Assembly: GCF_947503125.1 (NCBI RefSeq)
Contig: NZ_CANNCR010000026.1
Location: forward strand, 1 to 57,601
Direction of reading: 5' to 3'
Source of the DNA: an uncultured Metabacillus sp.
GTDB lineage: Bacteria > Bacillota > Bacilli > Bacillales > Bacillaceae
Length of the DNA stretch: 57,601 bases
The first letter of the stretch is position 1. The number at the start of each line of letters is the position of its first letter. The notes below the pieces were generated by a model, which worked only from the letters and a program-made list of their open reading frames with translations, was not told the DNA's origin and ran no database searches. The position numbers were made by a program, and so were the translations under genes. Positions 10,919-20,664 of the stretch are shown piece after piece.

Positions 10919-11395
10919 TTGATTAGAATTGGACAAGGCTTTGATGTCCATCAATTAGTTGAAGGACGTCCATTAATAATTGGCGGCATTGAAATACCTT
11001 ATGAAAAAGGGTTATTAGGACACTCTGATGCAGATGTTTTACTGCATACAGTGGCCGATGCTTGCTTAGGTGCCATTGCAGAAGGAGATATTGGCAAACA
11101 CTTTCCAGATACTGACCCTGAGTTTAAGGATGCAGATTCTGCTAAGCTCCTTATACATGTATGGAAGCTTGTGAAGGGCAAAGGGTATGAACTAGGAAAC
11201 ATAGATTGCACAATCATTGCGCAAAAGCCAAAAATGGCACCTCATATTGAAAAGATGAGAGAGAAAATTGCAGAATTGCTTGAGGCAGACCTTACACAAG
11301 TAAATGTCAAAGCTACGACAACAGAAAAGCTTGGCTTTACAGGTAGACAAGAGGGGATTGCGGCACAGGCAACTGTATTAATTAAGAAACGATAA
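10919..11395 (+). CDS. ispF: IspF, 2-C-methyl-D-erythritol 2,4-cyclodiphosphate synthase
   Basis: IspF cyclises CDP-ME 2-phosphate with release of CMP, two steps after IspD. The 158-residue protein shows the zinc-site motif GFDVH (D9, H11), [10 protein letters not shown] and the C-terminal [11 protein letters not shown] block. Initiation is at TTG (giving MIRIGQGF) after GAGAGGG. No ATG upstream fits the family N-terminus. Confidence 0.95.
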   Translation: MIRIGQGFDVHQLVEGRPLIIGGIEIPYEKGLLGHSDADVLLHTVADACLGAIAEGDIGKHFPDTDPEFKDADSAKLLIHVWKLVKGKGYELGNIDCTIIAQKPKMAPHIEKMREKIAELLEADLTQVNVKATTTEKLGFTGRQEGIAAQATVLIKKR

Positions 11396-11497
11396 GAACT
11401 TATTATTTTTTTGTATCTTGACCATATTGGTGATAAAATTAGGTCTGACTAAATGAAATAGAACTGTATTTATATATAAAGCTGTGGAGGTTAAAGT

Positions 11498-12955
11498 ATG
11501 ACAAACGAAGTAAGGGTGCGATATGCCCCAAGCCCAACCGGTCATTTACATATAGGAAATGCTAGAACAGCATTATTTAACTATTTATTTGCAAAAAATC
11601 AAGGCGGAAAGTTTATTGTCCGTATTGAAGATACTGACAAAAAGCGAAACATTGAAGGCGGAGAGGAAAGCCAATTAAAGTATTTAAAGTGGCTTGGGAT
11701 TGACTGGGACGAAAGCGTAGATGTCGGCGGAGAATATGGTCCTTACCGCCAATCAGAACGTAATGACATTTATAAGAAATATTATGAAGAGCTATTGGAA
11801 AGAGGGCTTGCTTATAAATGCTATTGTACGGAAGAAGAGTTAGAAAAAGAACGTGAGGAACAAATTGCCCGCGGTGAGACGCCTCATTATTCTGGAAAAC
11901 ATGCGAATTTAACAGCTGAGGAGCAAAAAGTCTATGAAGATCAAGGCTTAAAGCCAAGCATTCGGTTCAGGGTTCCGGCAAATCGAGAGTTTCGCTTCAC
12001 TGATATGGTGAAAGGTGATATTTCATTTGAATCAGAGGGTATGGGTGATTTTGTTATTGTCAAAAAGGATGGGACACCAACCTATAATTTTGCAGTAGCT
12101 GTTGATGATCACTTAATGAAAATTTCCCATGTTTTACGCGGCGAGGACCATATTTCGAATACACCAAAGCAAATCATGATTTATGAAGCATTTGGATGGG
12201 ATATCCCGACGTTTGGTCATATGACGTTAATTGTCAATGAGCAGCGTAAAAAATTAAGTAAACGTGATGAATCGATCATTCAATTTATTGAGCAATATGA
12301 GGAGCTTGGTTATCTCTCAGATGCATTGTTTAACTTTATTGCCTTGCTTGGCTGGTCACCTGTTGGAGAAGAGGAGATCTATAGCAAAGAGCAGTTAATT
12401 GAAATATTTGATGCTGCACGTCTATCAAAATCCCCTGCTGTTTTTGATACACAAAAACTGGCATGGATGAATAATCAATATATAAAACAATTAGAGGTCG
12501 ATCAGCTTGTCCCGCTTGCACTTCCGCATTTAGTTAAGGCAGGAAAAGTATCTGAAGCGATGAGCGGGGAAGAAAAAGAGCGAATTTATGGGCTGATTGC
12601 TCTTTATCAAGAGCAAATGAGCTATGGTGCGGAAATTGTTACTTTAACTGAATTATTCTTTAAGGATGATATTACCTATAATGACGAAGCAAAGGCTGTT
12701 CTTGAAGGTGAGCAGGTGCCAGAGGTATTAAAAGCATTTGTAAGTGAGCTGGAAGGATTAGAAGACTTTTCAGCAGAAAATGTAAAAACTGCCATTAAAG
12801 GGGTACAAAAGGCAACTGGCCAAAAAGGGAAAAACCTATTTATGCCGATTCGTGTTGCAATTACCGGCCAAACCCATGGTCCTGATTTACCGAAGTCAAT
12901 TGCTGTTTTAGGGAAAAACACGGTCCTTTCCCGATTAGAAAATATTATTAGTTAA
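11498..12955 (+). CDS. gltX: Glutamyl-tRNA synthetase
   Basis: This class I synthetase charges tRNA-Glu, and in bacilli also mischarges tRNA-Gln for later amidation. The 485-residue protein has the HIGN motif (18-21), the KLSKR motif (252-256) and a C-terminal helical anticodon-binding domain. The ATG follows GTGGAGG. It is the usual gene before the cysE T-box; the next promoter overlaps its stop codon. Confidence 0.97.
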   Translation: MTNEVRVRYAPSPTGHLHIGNARTALFNYLFAKNQGGKFIVRIEDTDKKRNIEGGEESQLKYLKWLGIDWDESVDVGGEYGPYRQSERNDIYKKYYEELLERGLAYKCYCTEEELEKEREEQIARGETPHYSGKHANLTAEEQKVYEDQGLKPSIRFRVPANREFRFTDMVKGDISFESEGMGDFVIVKKDGTPTYNFAVAVDDHLMKISHVLRGEDHISNTPKQIMIYEAFGWDIPTFGHMTLIVNEQRKKLSKRDESIIQFIEQYEELGYLSDALFNFIALLGWSPVGEEEIYSKEQLIEIFDAARLSKSPAVFDTQKLAWMNNQYIKQLEVDQLVPLALPHLVKAGKVSEAMSGEEKERIYGLIALYQEQMSYGAEIVTLTELFFKDDITYNDEAKAVLEGEQVPEVLKAFVSELEGLEDFSAENVKTAIKGVQKATGQKGKNLFMPIRVAITGQTHGPDLPKSIAVLGKNTVLSRLENIIS

Positions 12956-12980
12956 CTTTTTTAAAAAAATGTAATATAGT
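12952..12980 (+). promoter_or_regulatory. Promoter of the cysE-cysS T-box unit
   Basis: TTAACT (12952-12957), a 17-nt spacer and TATAGT (12975-12980) give a start of transcription near 12987, just upstream of the T-box stem I. The -35 box overlaps the gltX stop codon. Confidence 0.6.
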
Positions 12981-12989
12981 ATGGTTAAA

Positions 12990-13270
12990 CCAATAGTTAG
13001 AAAGCGTTGATAAGGAGAGTAAAGCATTGCTTCCTTTTCAGAGAAAACCTCCATCGGCTGAAAGGGGTTTATGTGAAGTAATTCTTGAAATGCACCTTTG
13101 AGTCTTTTACTAAACGTCTAGTATTGGATTAGTAAGTAAAAGCGTGTCGCTCTACGTTATAGAGCTAAAGTTGAGGTTATGAGGCGAACGATTATTTCGA
13201 GATGCTCATACCTAAACAGAGTGGAACCGCGTGCAAAGCGTCTCTGTATTATGGCAGAGGCGCTTTTTTG
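12990..13270 (+). promoter_or_regulatory. T-box leader (tRNA-Cys sensing) upstream of cysE-cysS
   Basis: A classic T-box riboswitch. The stem-I AG-box-type segment GATAAGGAGAGTA (13008-13020), the T-box AGAGTGGAACCGCG (13218-13231) and the terminator AGCGTCTCTG/CAGAGGCGCT with a T tail (13238-13269) are all present. A TGC followed by A (13091-13093) is the likely specifier codon, which fits cysteine and the downstream cysE and cysS. Uncharged tRNA-Cys should stabilise the antiterminator and raise expression. The specifier position is inferred from context, not from a full fold. Confidence 0.93.
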
Positions 13271-13417
13271 TATGGACCAAAAAGATAAAGGGAATGGCTA
13301 GCAAGAAAAAAGAAATAGAGTTTTTGGGCAGACAGCAAAGGGAGTAGGGAGACTGGTAAGATCCTTTCTTTACTAAATAATAAAGGTTTATCGAAAGTGA
13401 TGAATGGAGGGATATCC

Positions 13418-14113
13418 GTGTTTAAAATGATGAAAGAAGATGTGGAGGTCGTATTTGAACAAGATCCAGCTGCGAGGAACTATCTTGAGGTTATCTTGAC
13501 GTATTCAGGTTTACATGCGATTTGGGGCCATCGGATCGCACATGCTTTATACAAAAAGAAGCTTTTCTTTCTTGCAAGGGCTGTTTCGCAAATTAGCAGA
13601 TTTTTTACAGGAGTGGAAATCCACCCAGCTGCAAAAATCGGCCGCAGGTTCTTTATAGATCACGGAATGGGAGTTGTTATTGGGGAGACATGTGAAATCG
13701 GCGATAATGTTACCGTGTTCCAAGGGGTAACACTTGGGGGAACTGGTAAAGAAAAAGGGAAAAGACATCCAACAATAAAAGATAATGCATTGATTGCGAC
13801 AGGAGCAAAAGTGTTAGGATCGATTACTGTTGGTGCATACTCTAAAATAGGAGCAGGCTCTGTTGTGCTAAAGGATGTTCCAGATCATTCAACAGTTGTT
13901 GGAATTCCTGGTAAAGTGGTTATTCAAAATGGCCAGCGGGTTGGGAAGGATTTAGACCACTGTAATTTGCCTGACCCGGTTGCAGATCGATTTAAAGAGC
14001 TTGAGGCTGAGCTTTCAAGCTTGAGATATGAAGTACAACAGTTAAAGAAAGGAACGAGTGAACATGACAATAAAGTTGTACAATACGCTAACGAGGCAAA
14101 AAGAAACGTTTGA
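13418..14113 (+). CDS. cysE: Serine O-acetyltransferase
   Basis: CysE makes O-acetylserine from serine and acetyl-CoA, the precursor of cysteine. The 231-residue protein has an N-terminal helical part and a C-terminal left-handed beta-helix of hexapeptide repeats (from about 60), with the [11 protein letters not shown] segment and the [12 protein letters not shown] acetyl-CoA loop. The GTG at 13418 is preferred over an upstream in-frame start because ATGGAGGG lies about 7 nt before it and the family starts right before KMMKEDV. The end overlaps cysS by about 50 nt. Confidence 0.94.
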   Translation: MFKMMKEDVEVVFEQDPAARNYLEVILTYSGLHAIWGHRIAHALYKKKLFFLARAVSQISRFFTGVEIHPAAKIGRRFFIDHGMGVVIGETCEIGDNVTVFQGVTLGGTGKEKGKRHPTIKDNALIATGAKVLGSITVGAYSKIGAGSVVLKDVPDHSTVVGIPGKVVIQNGQRVGKDLDHCNLPDPVADRFKELEAELSSLRYEVQQLKKGTSEHDNKVVQYANEAKRNV

Positions 14114-15461
14114 ACCTCTTGAAGCAGGAAAAGTAAAAATGTATGTTTGCGGTCCAACCGTATATAACTATATTCATATCGGGAATGCAAGACCGGCAAT
14201 CGTTTACGATACAGTTAGAAAATATCTTGAATATAGCGGTTATGAAGTAAACTTTGTATCTAACTTTACAGATGTTGATGATAAATTAATTAAAGCGGCA
14301 AATGAACTCGGTGAGGATGTTCCAACCATTGCTGAACGTTTTATCGATGCTTATTATGAAGATGTTTCTGCACTAGGATGCAAGCGAGCGACCATTCACC
14401 CGCGTGTGACAGAAAACATTGACATTATCATTGATTTCATTCAAGCATTAATTGATAAAGGCTATGCCTATGAAGCAGGCGGAGATGTTTATTATAAGAC
14501 GAGAGAGTTTGCAGAGTACGGAAAGCTTTCCCATCAATCAATCGACGAGCTGCGATTAGGCAACAGAATTGAGGTAGGAGAGAAAAAACATGATGCTCTC
14601 GATTTTGTTCTATGGAAAGCAGCTAAAGAAGGAGAAATTTTTTGGGAAAGCCCTTGGGGACATGGGCGCCCGGGCTGGCATATTGAATGCTCTGCCATGG
14701 CGAAGAAATACCTTGGCGATACAATCGACATTCATGCAGGTGGACAGGATTTAACCTTCCCACATCATGAGAATGAGATCGCTCAATCAGAGGCATTAAA
14801 TGACAAGCCATTTGCAAGATATTGGATGCATAATGGTTATATTAATATCAATAACGAAAAGATGTCTAAATCATTAGGAAATTTTGTTCTCGTACACGAT
14901 ATCATTAAAGAAATTGACCCACAGGTTGTCCGTTTCTTTATGCTATCTGTTCATTACCGGAACCCAATTAACTTTTCACAGGAATTGCTGGAAAGCACGG
15001 CGAATGCGTTTGAACGGTTAACGACATCTTATACGAATCTGCAGCACCGTAAAAACAGCAGCACGAATTTAACTGATAATAACGATGAATGGCTAAGCAA
15101 AATTTATGATTATCGTCAGCAATTCAAGAAAGAAATGGATGATGACTTCAACACTGCAAATGCCATTTCTGTCCTTTTTGACTTATCGAAGCAAGCAAAT
15201 TATTACTTACAAGAGCAAAATACATCTGAAGAAGTGATCCAGGCGTTTCTTGATGAGTTTGATCAACTAGGCGAAGTGTTAGGGGTCAAGTTTGCTTCTA
15301 CTGAACTCTTAGATGAAGAGATCGAAGAAATGATAAATCAGCGGATTCAAGCAAGAAAAGACCGTAATTTTGCATTAGCAGATGAAATCAGAGATAAATT
15401 AAAAGATTTAAATATTATTTTAGAGGATACCCCGCAAGGAACTAGATGGAAGCGTGGTTGA
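14064..15461 (+). CDS. cysS: Cysteinyl-tRNA synthetase
   Basis: CysS charges tRNA-Cys and is thus the natural target of the upstream T-box. The 465-residue protein has the zinc ligand C29, HIGN (38-41), the [12 protein letters not shown] zinc region, KMSKS (266-270) and a C-terminal anticodon-binding bundle. Two starts are possible, GTG 14058 and ATG 14064. ATG is chosen because relatives begin MTI and the SD AAAGGA fits. The reading frame overlaps the last codons of cysE, which suggests coupling. Confidence 0.94.
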   Translation: MTIKLYNTLTRQKETFEPLEAGKVKMYVCGPTVYNYIHIGNARPAIVYDTVRKYLEYSGYEVNFVSNFTDVDDKLIKAANELGEDVPTIAERFIDAYYEDVSALGCKRATIHPRVTENIDIIIDFIQALIDKGYAYEAGGDVYYKTREFAEYGKLSHQSIDELRLGNRIEVGEKKHDALDFVLWKAAKEGEIFWESPWGHGRPGWHIECSAMAKKYLGDTIDIHAGGQDLTFPHHENEIAQSEALNDKPFARYWMHNGYININNEKMSKSLGNFVLVHDIIKEIDPQVVRFFMLSVHYRNPINFSQELLESTANAFERLTTSYTNLQHRKNSSTNLTDNNDEWLSKIYDYRQQFKKEMDDDFNTANAISVLFDLSKQANYYLQEQNTSEEVIQAFLDEFDQLGEVLGVKFASTELLDEEIEEMINQRIQARKDRNFALADEIRDKLKDLNIILEDTPQGTRWKRG

Positions 15462-15508
15462 TTATACAACCTTTAAAGAGGGAATAAAGGTAAGGAAGAT
15501 CAATATTG

Positions 15509-15545
15509 AAGGGGGCACCAAAGAGTTCTATAGCCTCCTTTTCAT
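15509..15545 (+). terminator. Possible terminator or attenuator between cysS and mrnC
   Basis: AAGGGGGC (15509-15516) pairs with GCCTCCTT (15533-15540) around a 16-nt loop, with a short TTC tail. The loop is long and the tail weak, so it may only reduce readthrough. Confidence 0.35.
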
Positions 15546-15563
15546 ATAGAGAAGAGGAACATC

Positions 15564-15989
15564 ATGTTGTTAGATTTTGAAACGGTTAAAGATGCAAAGC
15601 AGTTGAATAGCTTAGCATTGGCTTATATTGGTGATGCTGTGTATGAAATGTATGTGAGGCATCATCTATTAGCTGAAGGGACGATTCGGCCAAATCAACT
15701 TCATAATCAGGCGAAAAGTTATGTGTCTGCAAAGGCCCAGGCTAGAATTTTGCACTATTTCATGTCTATGGAATGCTTTTCAGAAGAGGAAGAGTCGGTT
15801 ATTAGGCGCGGCAGAAATGCGAAATCAGGAACGATCCCGAAAAATACCGATGTCCAAACATACCGGTATAGTACAGCATTTGAAGCGTTGATCGGCTATC
15901 TTTATCTAGAAAAAAGAAAAGACCGTTTAGACGAACTCATACAGGAGGCGTTCCGGTTTATTAAATCTGAGGAAGGGAGGAAAAGCTAA
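15564..15989 (+). CDS. mrnC: Mini-ribonuclease III
   Basis: Mini-III matures 23S rRNA ends by cutting double-stranded RNA. It is an RNase III catalytic domain without the double-stranded-RNA-binding domain, which explains the 141-residue size. The signature YIGDAVYE contains the catalytic acid D24, and the [10 protein letters not shown] segment carries the second acidic site. The ATG follows GAGGAA. The stop overlaps the rlmB start (TAATG). Confidence 0.94.
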   Translation: MLLDFETVKDAKQLNSLALAYIGDAVYEMYVRHHLLAEGTIRPNQLHNQAKSYVSAKAQARILHYFMSMECFSEEEESVIRRGRNAKSGTIPKNTDVQTYRYSTAFEALIGYLYLEKRKDRLDELIQEAFRFIKSEEGRKS

Positions 15990-16732
15990 TGGATCAGGAT
16001 TATATTATTGGTCGGAATCCCGTTATTGAAGTATTAAAGTCTTCGCGGGAGATTAATAAAATATGGGTTGCGGAAAATTCGTTAAAGGGACAAGCTCAAC
16101 AAATAACAAAGCTTGCAAAAGAAAAGGGTATTACCATCAATTTTGTTCCGAAAAAGAAAATTGACCAAATGGTAGAAGGAAACCATCAGGGAGTTGTTGC
16201 TCAGGTAGCTGCCTATGAATATGTTCATCTTGATGACATTCTTCAACTTGCTGAAAAAAGGGGAGAAATGCCTTTCCTTTTGATACTCGATGAAATTGAA
16301 GATCCCCATAATTTAGGATCGATTATGAGAACAGCTGATGCAGTAGGAGCCCATGGCATTATTATCCCGAAAAGAAGAGCGGTAGGCTTAACGGCTACAG
16401 TTGCTAAAGCGTCAACAGGTGCAATTGAACATATCCCTGTTACACGTGTGACAAACTTGGCCAGAACAATTGAAGAGTTAAAAGAACGAGGAGTCTGGGT
16501 TGTAGGAACAGATGCAAAAGGTGCAGATGATTACCGAAATTTAGACGGAAACATGCCGTTAGCTCTCATAATAGGGAGTGAAGGCAAGGGAATTGGACGA
16601 CTAATAAAGGAAAAGTGTGACTTTTTAATTAAAATGCCAATGGTGGGACATGTTACATCTCTTAATGCATCTGTTGCGGCTAGTCTTTTGATGTATGAGG
16701 TTTACCGAAAGAGATACCCTTTAGGGGAGTAG
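15989..16732 (+). CDS. rlmB: 23S rRNA (guanosine-2'-O)-methyltransferase RlmB family (TrmH/SpoU)
   Basis: A SPOUT-fold methyltransferase of 247 residues: an N-terminal L30e-like substrate-binding domain (about 1-80), then the knotted catalytic domain with DEIEDPHNLGSIMRTADA, the GSEGKGI loop and the C-terminal SLNASVAAS knot. The family 2'-O-methylates 23S rRNA. The exact target in bacilli is assigned by homology. The start overlaps the mrnC stop by one base, so the two rRNA genes are coupled. Confidence 0.92.
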   Translation: MDQDYIIGRNPVIEVLKSSREINKIWVAENSLKGQAQQITKLAKEKGITINFVPKKKIDQMVEGNHQGVVAQVAAYEYVHLDDILQLAEKRGEMPFLLILDEIEDPHNLGSIMRTADAVGAHGIIIPKRRAVGLTATVAKASTGAIEHIPVTRVTNLARTIEELKERGVWVVGTDAKGADDYRNLDGNMPLALIIGSEGKGIGRLIKEKCDFLIKMPMVGHVTSLNASVAASLLMYEVYRKRYPLGE

Positions 16733-16738
16733 TGTAGA

Positions 16739-17248
16739 ATGGATATCCTATTAGTTGATGGATATAACATTATCGGTGCATGGCCTGAGCTTCAAAAGCT
16801 TAAGATGACCAATTTATCTGAAGCAAGGGATCGATTAATCGAAAAGATGGCCGAATATCAGGCCTATACGGGTTATCGAGTCATTATTGTATTTGACGCC
16901 CATCTTGTAAAAGGAATTGAGAAAACATTAAAAAATTATCGTGTTGAGGTTATTTTTACACGGGAAAATGAAACAGCAGATGAACGAATTGAAAAGTTGG
17001 CAAAGTCCTTAAATAACATTAAAACACAGGTACATGTGGCTACATCAGATTTTACAGAACAATGGGCGATATTTGGACAAGGTGCACTTCGCAAATCAGC
17101 AAGAGAGTTGTTGAATGAAATGAATTCAATCGAGGGCAGAATTAAACAAAGGGTAAAAAAGATTGAGGAAAAGCAACCATCCTCTAAGATTTTATTCCCT
17201 GATGATGTGATGGAAAAGCTTGAAAAGTGGCGCAGGGGAAAATTATAG
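16739..17248 (+). CDS. rae1: Rae1 (YacP), NYN-domain ribosome-associated endoribonuclease
   Basis: This 169-residue NYN/PIN-fold protein has an N-terminal acidic motif LLVDGYN (D6), the VIIVFDAH strand and a C-terminal basic helix. In B. subtilis YacP was shown to be Rae1, which cuts mRNA in the ribosomal A site. The same activity is inferred here from position and motif. It starts 6 nt after rlmB, in the mrnC-rlmB-rae1 unit. Confidence 0.9.
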   Translation: MDILLVDGYNIIGAWPELQKLKMTNLSEARDRLIEKMAEYQAYTGYRVIIVFDAHLVKGIEKTLKNYRVEVIFTRENETADERIEKLAKSLNNIKTQVHVATSDFTEQWAIFGQGALRKSARELLNEMNSIEGRIKQRVKKIEEKQPSSKILFPDDVMEKLEKWRRGKL

Positions 17249-17252
17249 TTGG

Positions 17253-17282
17253 TTGACGCTTACAAAATTGATACTGTATAAT
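17253..17282 (+). promoter_or_regulatory. Promoter of sigH
   Basis: TTGACG (17253-17258), an 18-nt spacer and TATAAT (17277-17282) form a strong sigma-A promoter beginning right after the rae1 stop. In B. subtilis the equivalent promoter is repressed by AbrB. No clear AbrB site can be read by eye. Confidence 0.75.
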
Positions 17283-17316
17283 ATTGTTATCTTGTGTGCG
17301 GTCGGGGGGATCGGGC

Positions 17317-17973
17317 TTGAATTCACCATTCAACAAGGGTAAGGTCAACAAGGAAGAGTTTGGATTATTGGAAGATGAACAAGTGGTTGAACTTGTGCAT
17401 AGCGGAGAAAGTGAAGCACTTGACTACTTAATTACGAAATATCGGAATTTTGTTCGTGCAAAGGCTAGATCTTATTTCTTAATTGGTGCTGATCGGGAGG
17501 ATATCATTCAAGAAGGAATGATAGGTTTATATAAGGCGATCCGTGACTTTAAAGAGGACAAGCTTACTTCATTTAAAGCATTTGCTGAATTATGTATTAC
17601 CAGGCAAATTATTACCGCAATCAAAACAGCAACCCGTCAAAAACATATTCCATTGAATTCTTATGTATCATTGGACAAGCCGATATATGATGAAGAATCA
17701 GATCGAACGTTGATGGATGTTATTTCAGGTGCGAAGGTTATGGACCCTGAGGAACTTATCATTAATCAAGAGGAATTTGATGATATTGAAGTGAAAATGG
17801 GAGAATTATTAAGCGATTTAGAGCGCAAAGTGCTTGTGTTATATTTAGACGGACGTTCATATCATGAAATTTCAGCTGAATTAAATAGACATGTTAAGTC
17901 GATCGATAATGCATTACAGAGAGTAAAGAGAAAACTAGAAAGATACTTAGAACTGAGAGAAATTAGTTTGTAA
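17317..17973 (+). CDS. sigH: RNA polymerase sigma-H factor
   Basis: SigH directs early sporulation, competence and stationary-phase genes. The 218-residue protein has the sigma region 2 block (ALDYLITKYRNFVRAKARSYF, REDIIQEGMIGLYKAI) and region 4 with a helix-turn-helix (SYHEISAELNRHVKSIDNALQR). The open frame begins at 17284, but the TTG at 17317 is chosen: CGGGGGGA lies 6 nt upstream and the length then matches the usual 218. Confidence 0.94.
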   Translation: MNSPFNKGKVNKEEFGLLEDEQVVELVHSGESEALDYLITKYRNFVRAKARSYFLIGADREDIIQEGMIGLYKAIRDFKEDKLTSFKAFAELCITRQIITAIKTATRQKHIPLNSYVSLDKPIYDEESDRTLMDVISGAKVMDPEELIINQEEFDDIEVKMGELLSDLERKVLVLYLDGRSYHEISAELNRHVKSIDNALQRVKRKLERYLELREISL

Positions 17974-18007
17974 AGGACACTAGCGTCAGCTCGAATTTCA
18001 TCGTTTA

Positions 18008-18036
18008 TTGACGTGAAAACCTCACTATGATAAAGT
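18008..18036 (+). promoter_or_regulatory. Candidate promoter of rpmG-secE-nusG
   Basis: TTGACG (18008-18013), a 17-nt spacer and TAAAGT (18031-18036) lie 35 nt before rpmG. The -10 box matches at four of six positions. Confidence 0.5.
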
Positions 18037-18070
18037 TTTAAGGAATCATTGTGTAACGGCAGGTGAGGAA

Positions 18071-18220
18071 ATGCGAAAAAAAATAACGTTGGAGTGTACA
18101 TCTTGTGGAAGTCGGAATTATACGACAATGAAAAATATAACAGCTATGAATGACCGGTTAGAAGTTAAAAAGTTTTGTAAAGTCTGTAATTCGCATACGA
18201 ACCACCGTGAAACAAAATAG
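18071..18220 (+). CDS. rpmG: 50S ribosomal protein L33
   Basis: A 49-residue L33, too short for ordinary ORF cut-offs. It keeps both zinc CXXC pairs (CTSC at 9-12, CKVC at 36-39), so this is the zinc-dependent form. Zinc-independent paralogues exist in bacilli for zinc starvation. The ATG follows AGGTGAGGAA. Its place just before secE-nusG is conserved in Bacillus. Confidence 0.94.
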   Translation: MRKKITLECTSCGSRNYTTMKNITAMNDRLEVKKFCKVCNSHTNHRETK

Positions 18221-18283
18221 TCTTCATTTTTTTACTTTCTATTTTTCTTGCGAAGTTTCCCTATTATCCTGGAGGTAGCATTC

Positions 18284-18466
18284 ATGCAGCGTTTAGTTAA
18301 TTTCTTTCGAGATGTATCTCGTGAAATGAAGAAGGTTAGTTGGCCAAAAGGTAAAGAACTGACAAAGTATACAATTACCGTTGTTACGACTGTTGTGTTT
18401 TTTAGTGTTTTCTTTGCGGTCATCGATTTAGGTATTTCTTCATTAATTCGTTTGATTTTTGAATAA
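18284..18466 (+). CDS. secE: Preprotein translocase subunit SecE
   Basis: SecE is the small clamp of the SecYEG channel. The 60-residue protein has the amphipathic cytoplasmic helix, the hallmark KKVSWPKGKEL and one membrane segment (about 27-50). The ATG at 18284 is chosen over the upstream frame start because GGAGGT lies 7 nt before it and the family begins here. Confidence 0.95.
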   Translation: MQRLVNFFRDVSREMKKVSWPKGKELTKYTITVVTTVVFFSVFFAVIDLGISSLIRLIFE

Positions 18467-18512
18467 CAGATGGTAAATCGTGCTATAATAGAGAATATTA
18501 ATCTTTGTCTGC

Positions 18513-18536
18513 AAAACCCGTTAAACGGGTTTTTTC
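18513..18536 (+). terminator. Terminator/attenuator between secE and nusG
   Basis: AAAACCCGTT pairs with AACGGGTTTT around a one-base apparent loop (in practice CCCG/CGGG with a TTAAA loop), followed by six T. A TATAAT at 18484-18489 lies just upstream, so this could attenuate a short nusG leader as well as end secE transcription. Confidence 0.7.
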
Positions 18537-18602
18537 ATTGTTTAAAAAAGTATTATATTTAGGCAGAAAAATATAGAGATTCATTCAAATAAAACCTATT
18601 GT

Positions 18603-18632
18603 GGGGAGGGAAGGACAACTTGTCCTGAAGCT
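18603..18632 (+). promoter_or_regulatory. nusG ribosome binding site with intervening hairpin
   Basis: The only good SD, GGGGAGGG (18603-18610), lies 22 nt before the nusG ATG. AGGAC (18612-18616) and GTCCT (18622-18626) pair around AACTT. Looping out 18612-18626 leaves a 7-nt SD-start spacing. This arrangement decides the start and may allow control. Confidence 0.6.
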
Positions 18633-19166
18633 ATGGAAAAGAATTGGTATGTTGTACACACATATTCAGGTTATGAAAATAAAGTAAAAGCAAATCTAGA
18701 AAAACGCGTTGAATCTATGGGCATGGAGGATAAAATCTTCCGTGTGGTTGTACCTGAAGAGGAAGAAACGGATTTTAAGGATGGCAAAAAGAAGGTTGTA
18801 AAGAAAAAAGTGTTTCCAGGATATGTTCTAGTTGAGATTGTCATGACTGACGATTCCTGGTATGTCGTACGGAATACCCCAGGAGTAACAGGGTTTGTCG
18901 GATCTGCTGGACATGGTTCTAAACCAACGCCTTTATTACCTGATGAAGTTAATTTTATTTTAAAACGAATGGGAATGGATGAGCGCAAGGTTGAAATTGA
19001 CTTTGAATTGAATGAAACAGTAAAGGTAACAGAGGGACCGTTTGCAAACTTTACTGGAACAATCGAAGAAATTGACCAGGATAAAAACAAGCTCAAAGTT
19101 CTTGTTAATATGTTCGGCCGTGAAACCCCTGTAGAATTGGATTTTGCTCAAGTAAGCAAATTATAA
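18633..19166 (+). CDS. nusG: Transcription termination/antitermination factor NusG
   Basis: NusG binds RNA polymerase, modulates pausing and couples it to the ribosome through S10. The 177-residue protein has the NGN domain (about 1-115, WYVVHTYSGYENKV and FPGYVLVEI) and a C-terminal KOW domain (about 125-177, VKVTEGPFANFTG). The start is the only ATG that fits the family, although its SD is unusually distant. Confidence 0.97.
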   Translation: MEKNWYVVHTYSGYENKVKANLEKRVESMGMEDKIFRVVVPEEEETDFKDGKKKVVKKKVFPGYVLVEIVMTDDSWYVVRNTPGVTGFVGSAGHGSKPTPLLPDEVNFILKRMGMDERKVEIDFELNETVKVTEGPFANFTGTIEEIDQDKNKLKVLVNMFGRETPVELDFAQVSKL

Positions 19167-19178
19167 TTGTAAAAAAAC

Positions 19179-19207
19179 TTGAAATCACTTATGAAAAGTG
19201 GTAATAT
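19179..19207 (+). promoter_or_regulatory. Promoter of rplK-rplA
   Basis: TTGAAA (19179-19184), a 17-nt spacer and TAATAT (19202-19207) lie just after nusG. Transcription would start near 19214 and give a leader of about 210 nt. Confidence 0.7.
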
Positions 19208-19214
19208 TTCATAG

Positions 19215-19424
19215 GTCAGTATGTCTCGGAGATCTGAGGCAGAATTATGTTTTTACACTGATCAGAAATTCCATTATTTCTGACTCGATAAGGGTAATAA
19301 GCTCAGGTCATATACTTGATTTATCTTGTTCGCCCTAATTTTAACCATTCGTACAACGGATGGTTTAGATGAGTGGGAGGGTTTAACCCATTTACCACAT
19401 CACGGACTTAAGGAGGTGTGTCTC
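19215..19424 (+). promoter_or_regulatory. Long structured leader upstream of rplK
   Basis: This untranslated region has two clear hairpins: TCAGAAAT/ATTTCTGA (19262-19269/19276-19283) and AACCATTCGT/ACGGATGGTT (19343-19352/about 19356-19365), then the palindrome GGGTTTAACCC and the SD AAGGAGGTG. An in-frame extension of rplK into this region is not supported. A role in L11/L1 feedback is possible but unproved. Confidence 0.5.
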
Positions 19425-19850
19425 GTGGCTAAAAAAGTAATTAAAATTGTAAAATTGCAAATTCCTGCAGCGAAAGCTAATCCAGCACCACCAGTTGGTC
19501 CTGCATTAGGTCAAGCTGGTGTTAATATCATGGGATTCTGTAAAGAGTTTAACGCTCGTACAGCTGATCAAGCTGGTTTAATTATTCCAGTAGAAATCAC
19601 GGTATTCGAGGACCGTTCATTTACATTTATTACGAAAACTCCTCCTGCTGCTGTTCTTCTTAAAAAAGCGGCTGGTATTGAGTCTGGTTCTGGTGAACCA
19701 AACCGTAATAAAGTAGCGACTGTTAAGCGTGACAAGGTACGTGAAATCGCTGAAACAAAAATGCCTGATTTAAACGCAGCAAGCGTTGAATCAGCGATGC
19801 GTATGGTTGAAGGTACTGCACGCAGCATGGGTATCGTTATCGAAGACTAA
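19425..19850 (+). CDS. rplK: 50S ribosomal protein L11
   Basis: L11 forms the GTPase-associated centre with 23S rRNA and is needed for the stringent response through RelA. The 141-residue length is exact for the family. The proline-rich N-terminal domain ([19 protein letters not shown]) and the RNA-binding C-terminal domain are intact. The GTG at 19425 has AGGAGGTG 6 nt upstream. Confidence 0.97.
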   Translation: MAKKVIKIVKLQIPAAKANPAPPVGPALGQAGVNIMGFCKEFNARTADQAGLIIPVEITVFEDRSFTFITKTPPAAVLLKKAAGIESGSGEPNRNKVATVKRDKVREIAETKMPDLNAASVESAMRMVEGTARSMGIVIED

Positions 19851-19959
19851 TCTTATTAGTCAAGGATGTTTTTGGGGGTTGCGAGTTTGCTTAAAAACAA
19901 GTTCGCAACCTTTATTCGTGGGAGGTTATTCCGCTAAAACCACTAAGGAGGAAATAAAA

Positions 19960-20658
19960 ATGGCTAAAAAAGGTAAAAAGCTAGTAGAAGCTGCAAAGCT
20001 TGTAGATCGTACTAAGTTTTATCCGGTTCAAGAAGCAATTGAACTAGTGAAAAAAACGAGCATCGTTAAATTTGATGCAACTGTAGAGGTTGCTTTCCGT
20101 TTAGGAGTTGACCCTAAGAAAGCTGACCAACAAATCCGTGGAGCAGTAGTACTTCCAAACGGTACTGGTAAAACTCAACGTGTATTAGTATTTGCTAAAG
20201 GTGAAAAAGCGAAAGAAGCTGAAGCTGCAGGTGCTGATTATGTTGGAGATTCAGATTACATCAACAAAATCCAACAAGGTTGGTTTGAATTTGACGTAAT
20301 CGTTGCGACTCCAGACATGATGGGTGAAGTTGGTAAATTAGGTCGTGTCTTAGGACCTAAAGGTTTAATGCCAAACCCTAAAACTGGAACAGTTACATTT
20401 GATGTAACAAAAGCGATTAACGAAATCAAAGCTGGTAAGGTTGAATACCGTCTTGATAAAGCTGGTATCATCCATGTTCCAATCGGAAAAGTTTCTTTCG
20501 AAGATTCTAAACTAGTTGAAAACTTCACAACTGTTTACGAAACGTTATTAAAAGCGAAACCAGCTGCAGCAAAAGGTACTTACATGAAGAGCGTAAATGC
20601 GACTTCTACAATGGGACCTGGCGTAAAAGTTGATTCTTCTAGTTTTGCTGTAAAATAA
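19960..20658 (+). CDS. rplA: 50S ribosomal protein L1
   Basis: L1 forms the mobile L1 stalk at the tRNA exit site and can repress its own mRNA in many bacteria. At 232 residues it has the usual two-domain layout, with [17 protein letters not shown] at the RNA-binding core. The ATG at 19960 follows AAGGAGG at normal spacing. The longer upstream frame is discarded. Confidence 0.97.
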   Translation: MAKKGKKLVEAAKLVDRTKFYPVQEAIELVKKTSIVKFDATVEVAFRLGVDPKKADQQIRGAVVLPNGTGKTQRVLVFAKGEKAKEAEAAGADYVGDSDYINKIQQGWFEFDVIVATPDMMGEVGKLGRVLGPKGLMPNPKTGTVTFDVTKAINEIKAGKVEYRLDKAGIIHVPIGKVSFEDSKLVENFTTVYETLLKAKPAAAKGTYMKSVNATSTMGPGVKVDSSSFAVK

Positions 20659-20664
20659 TAACTA

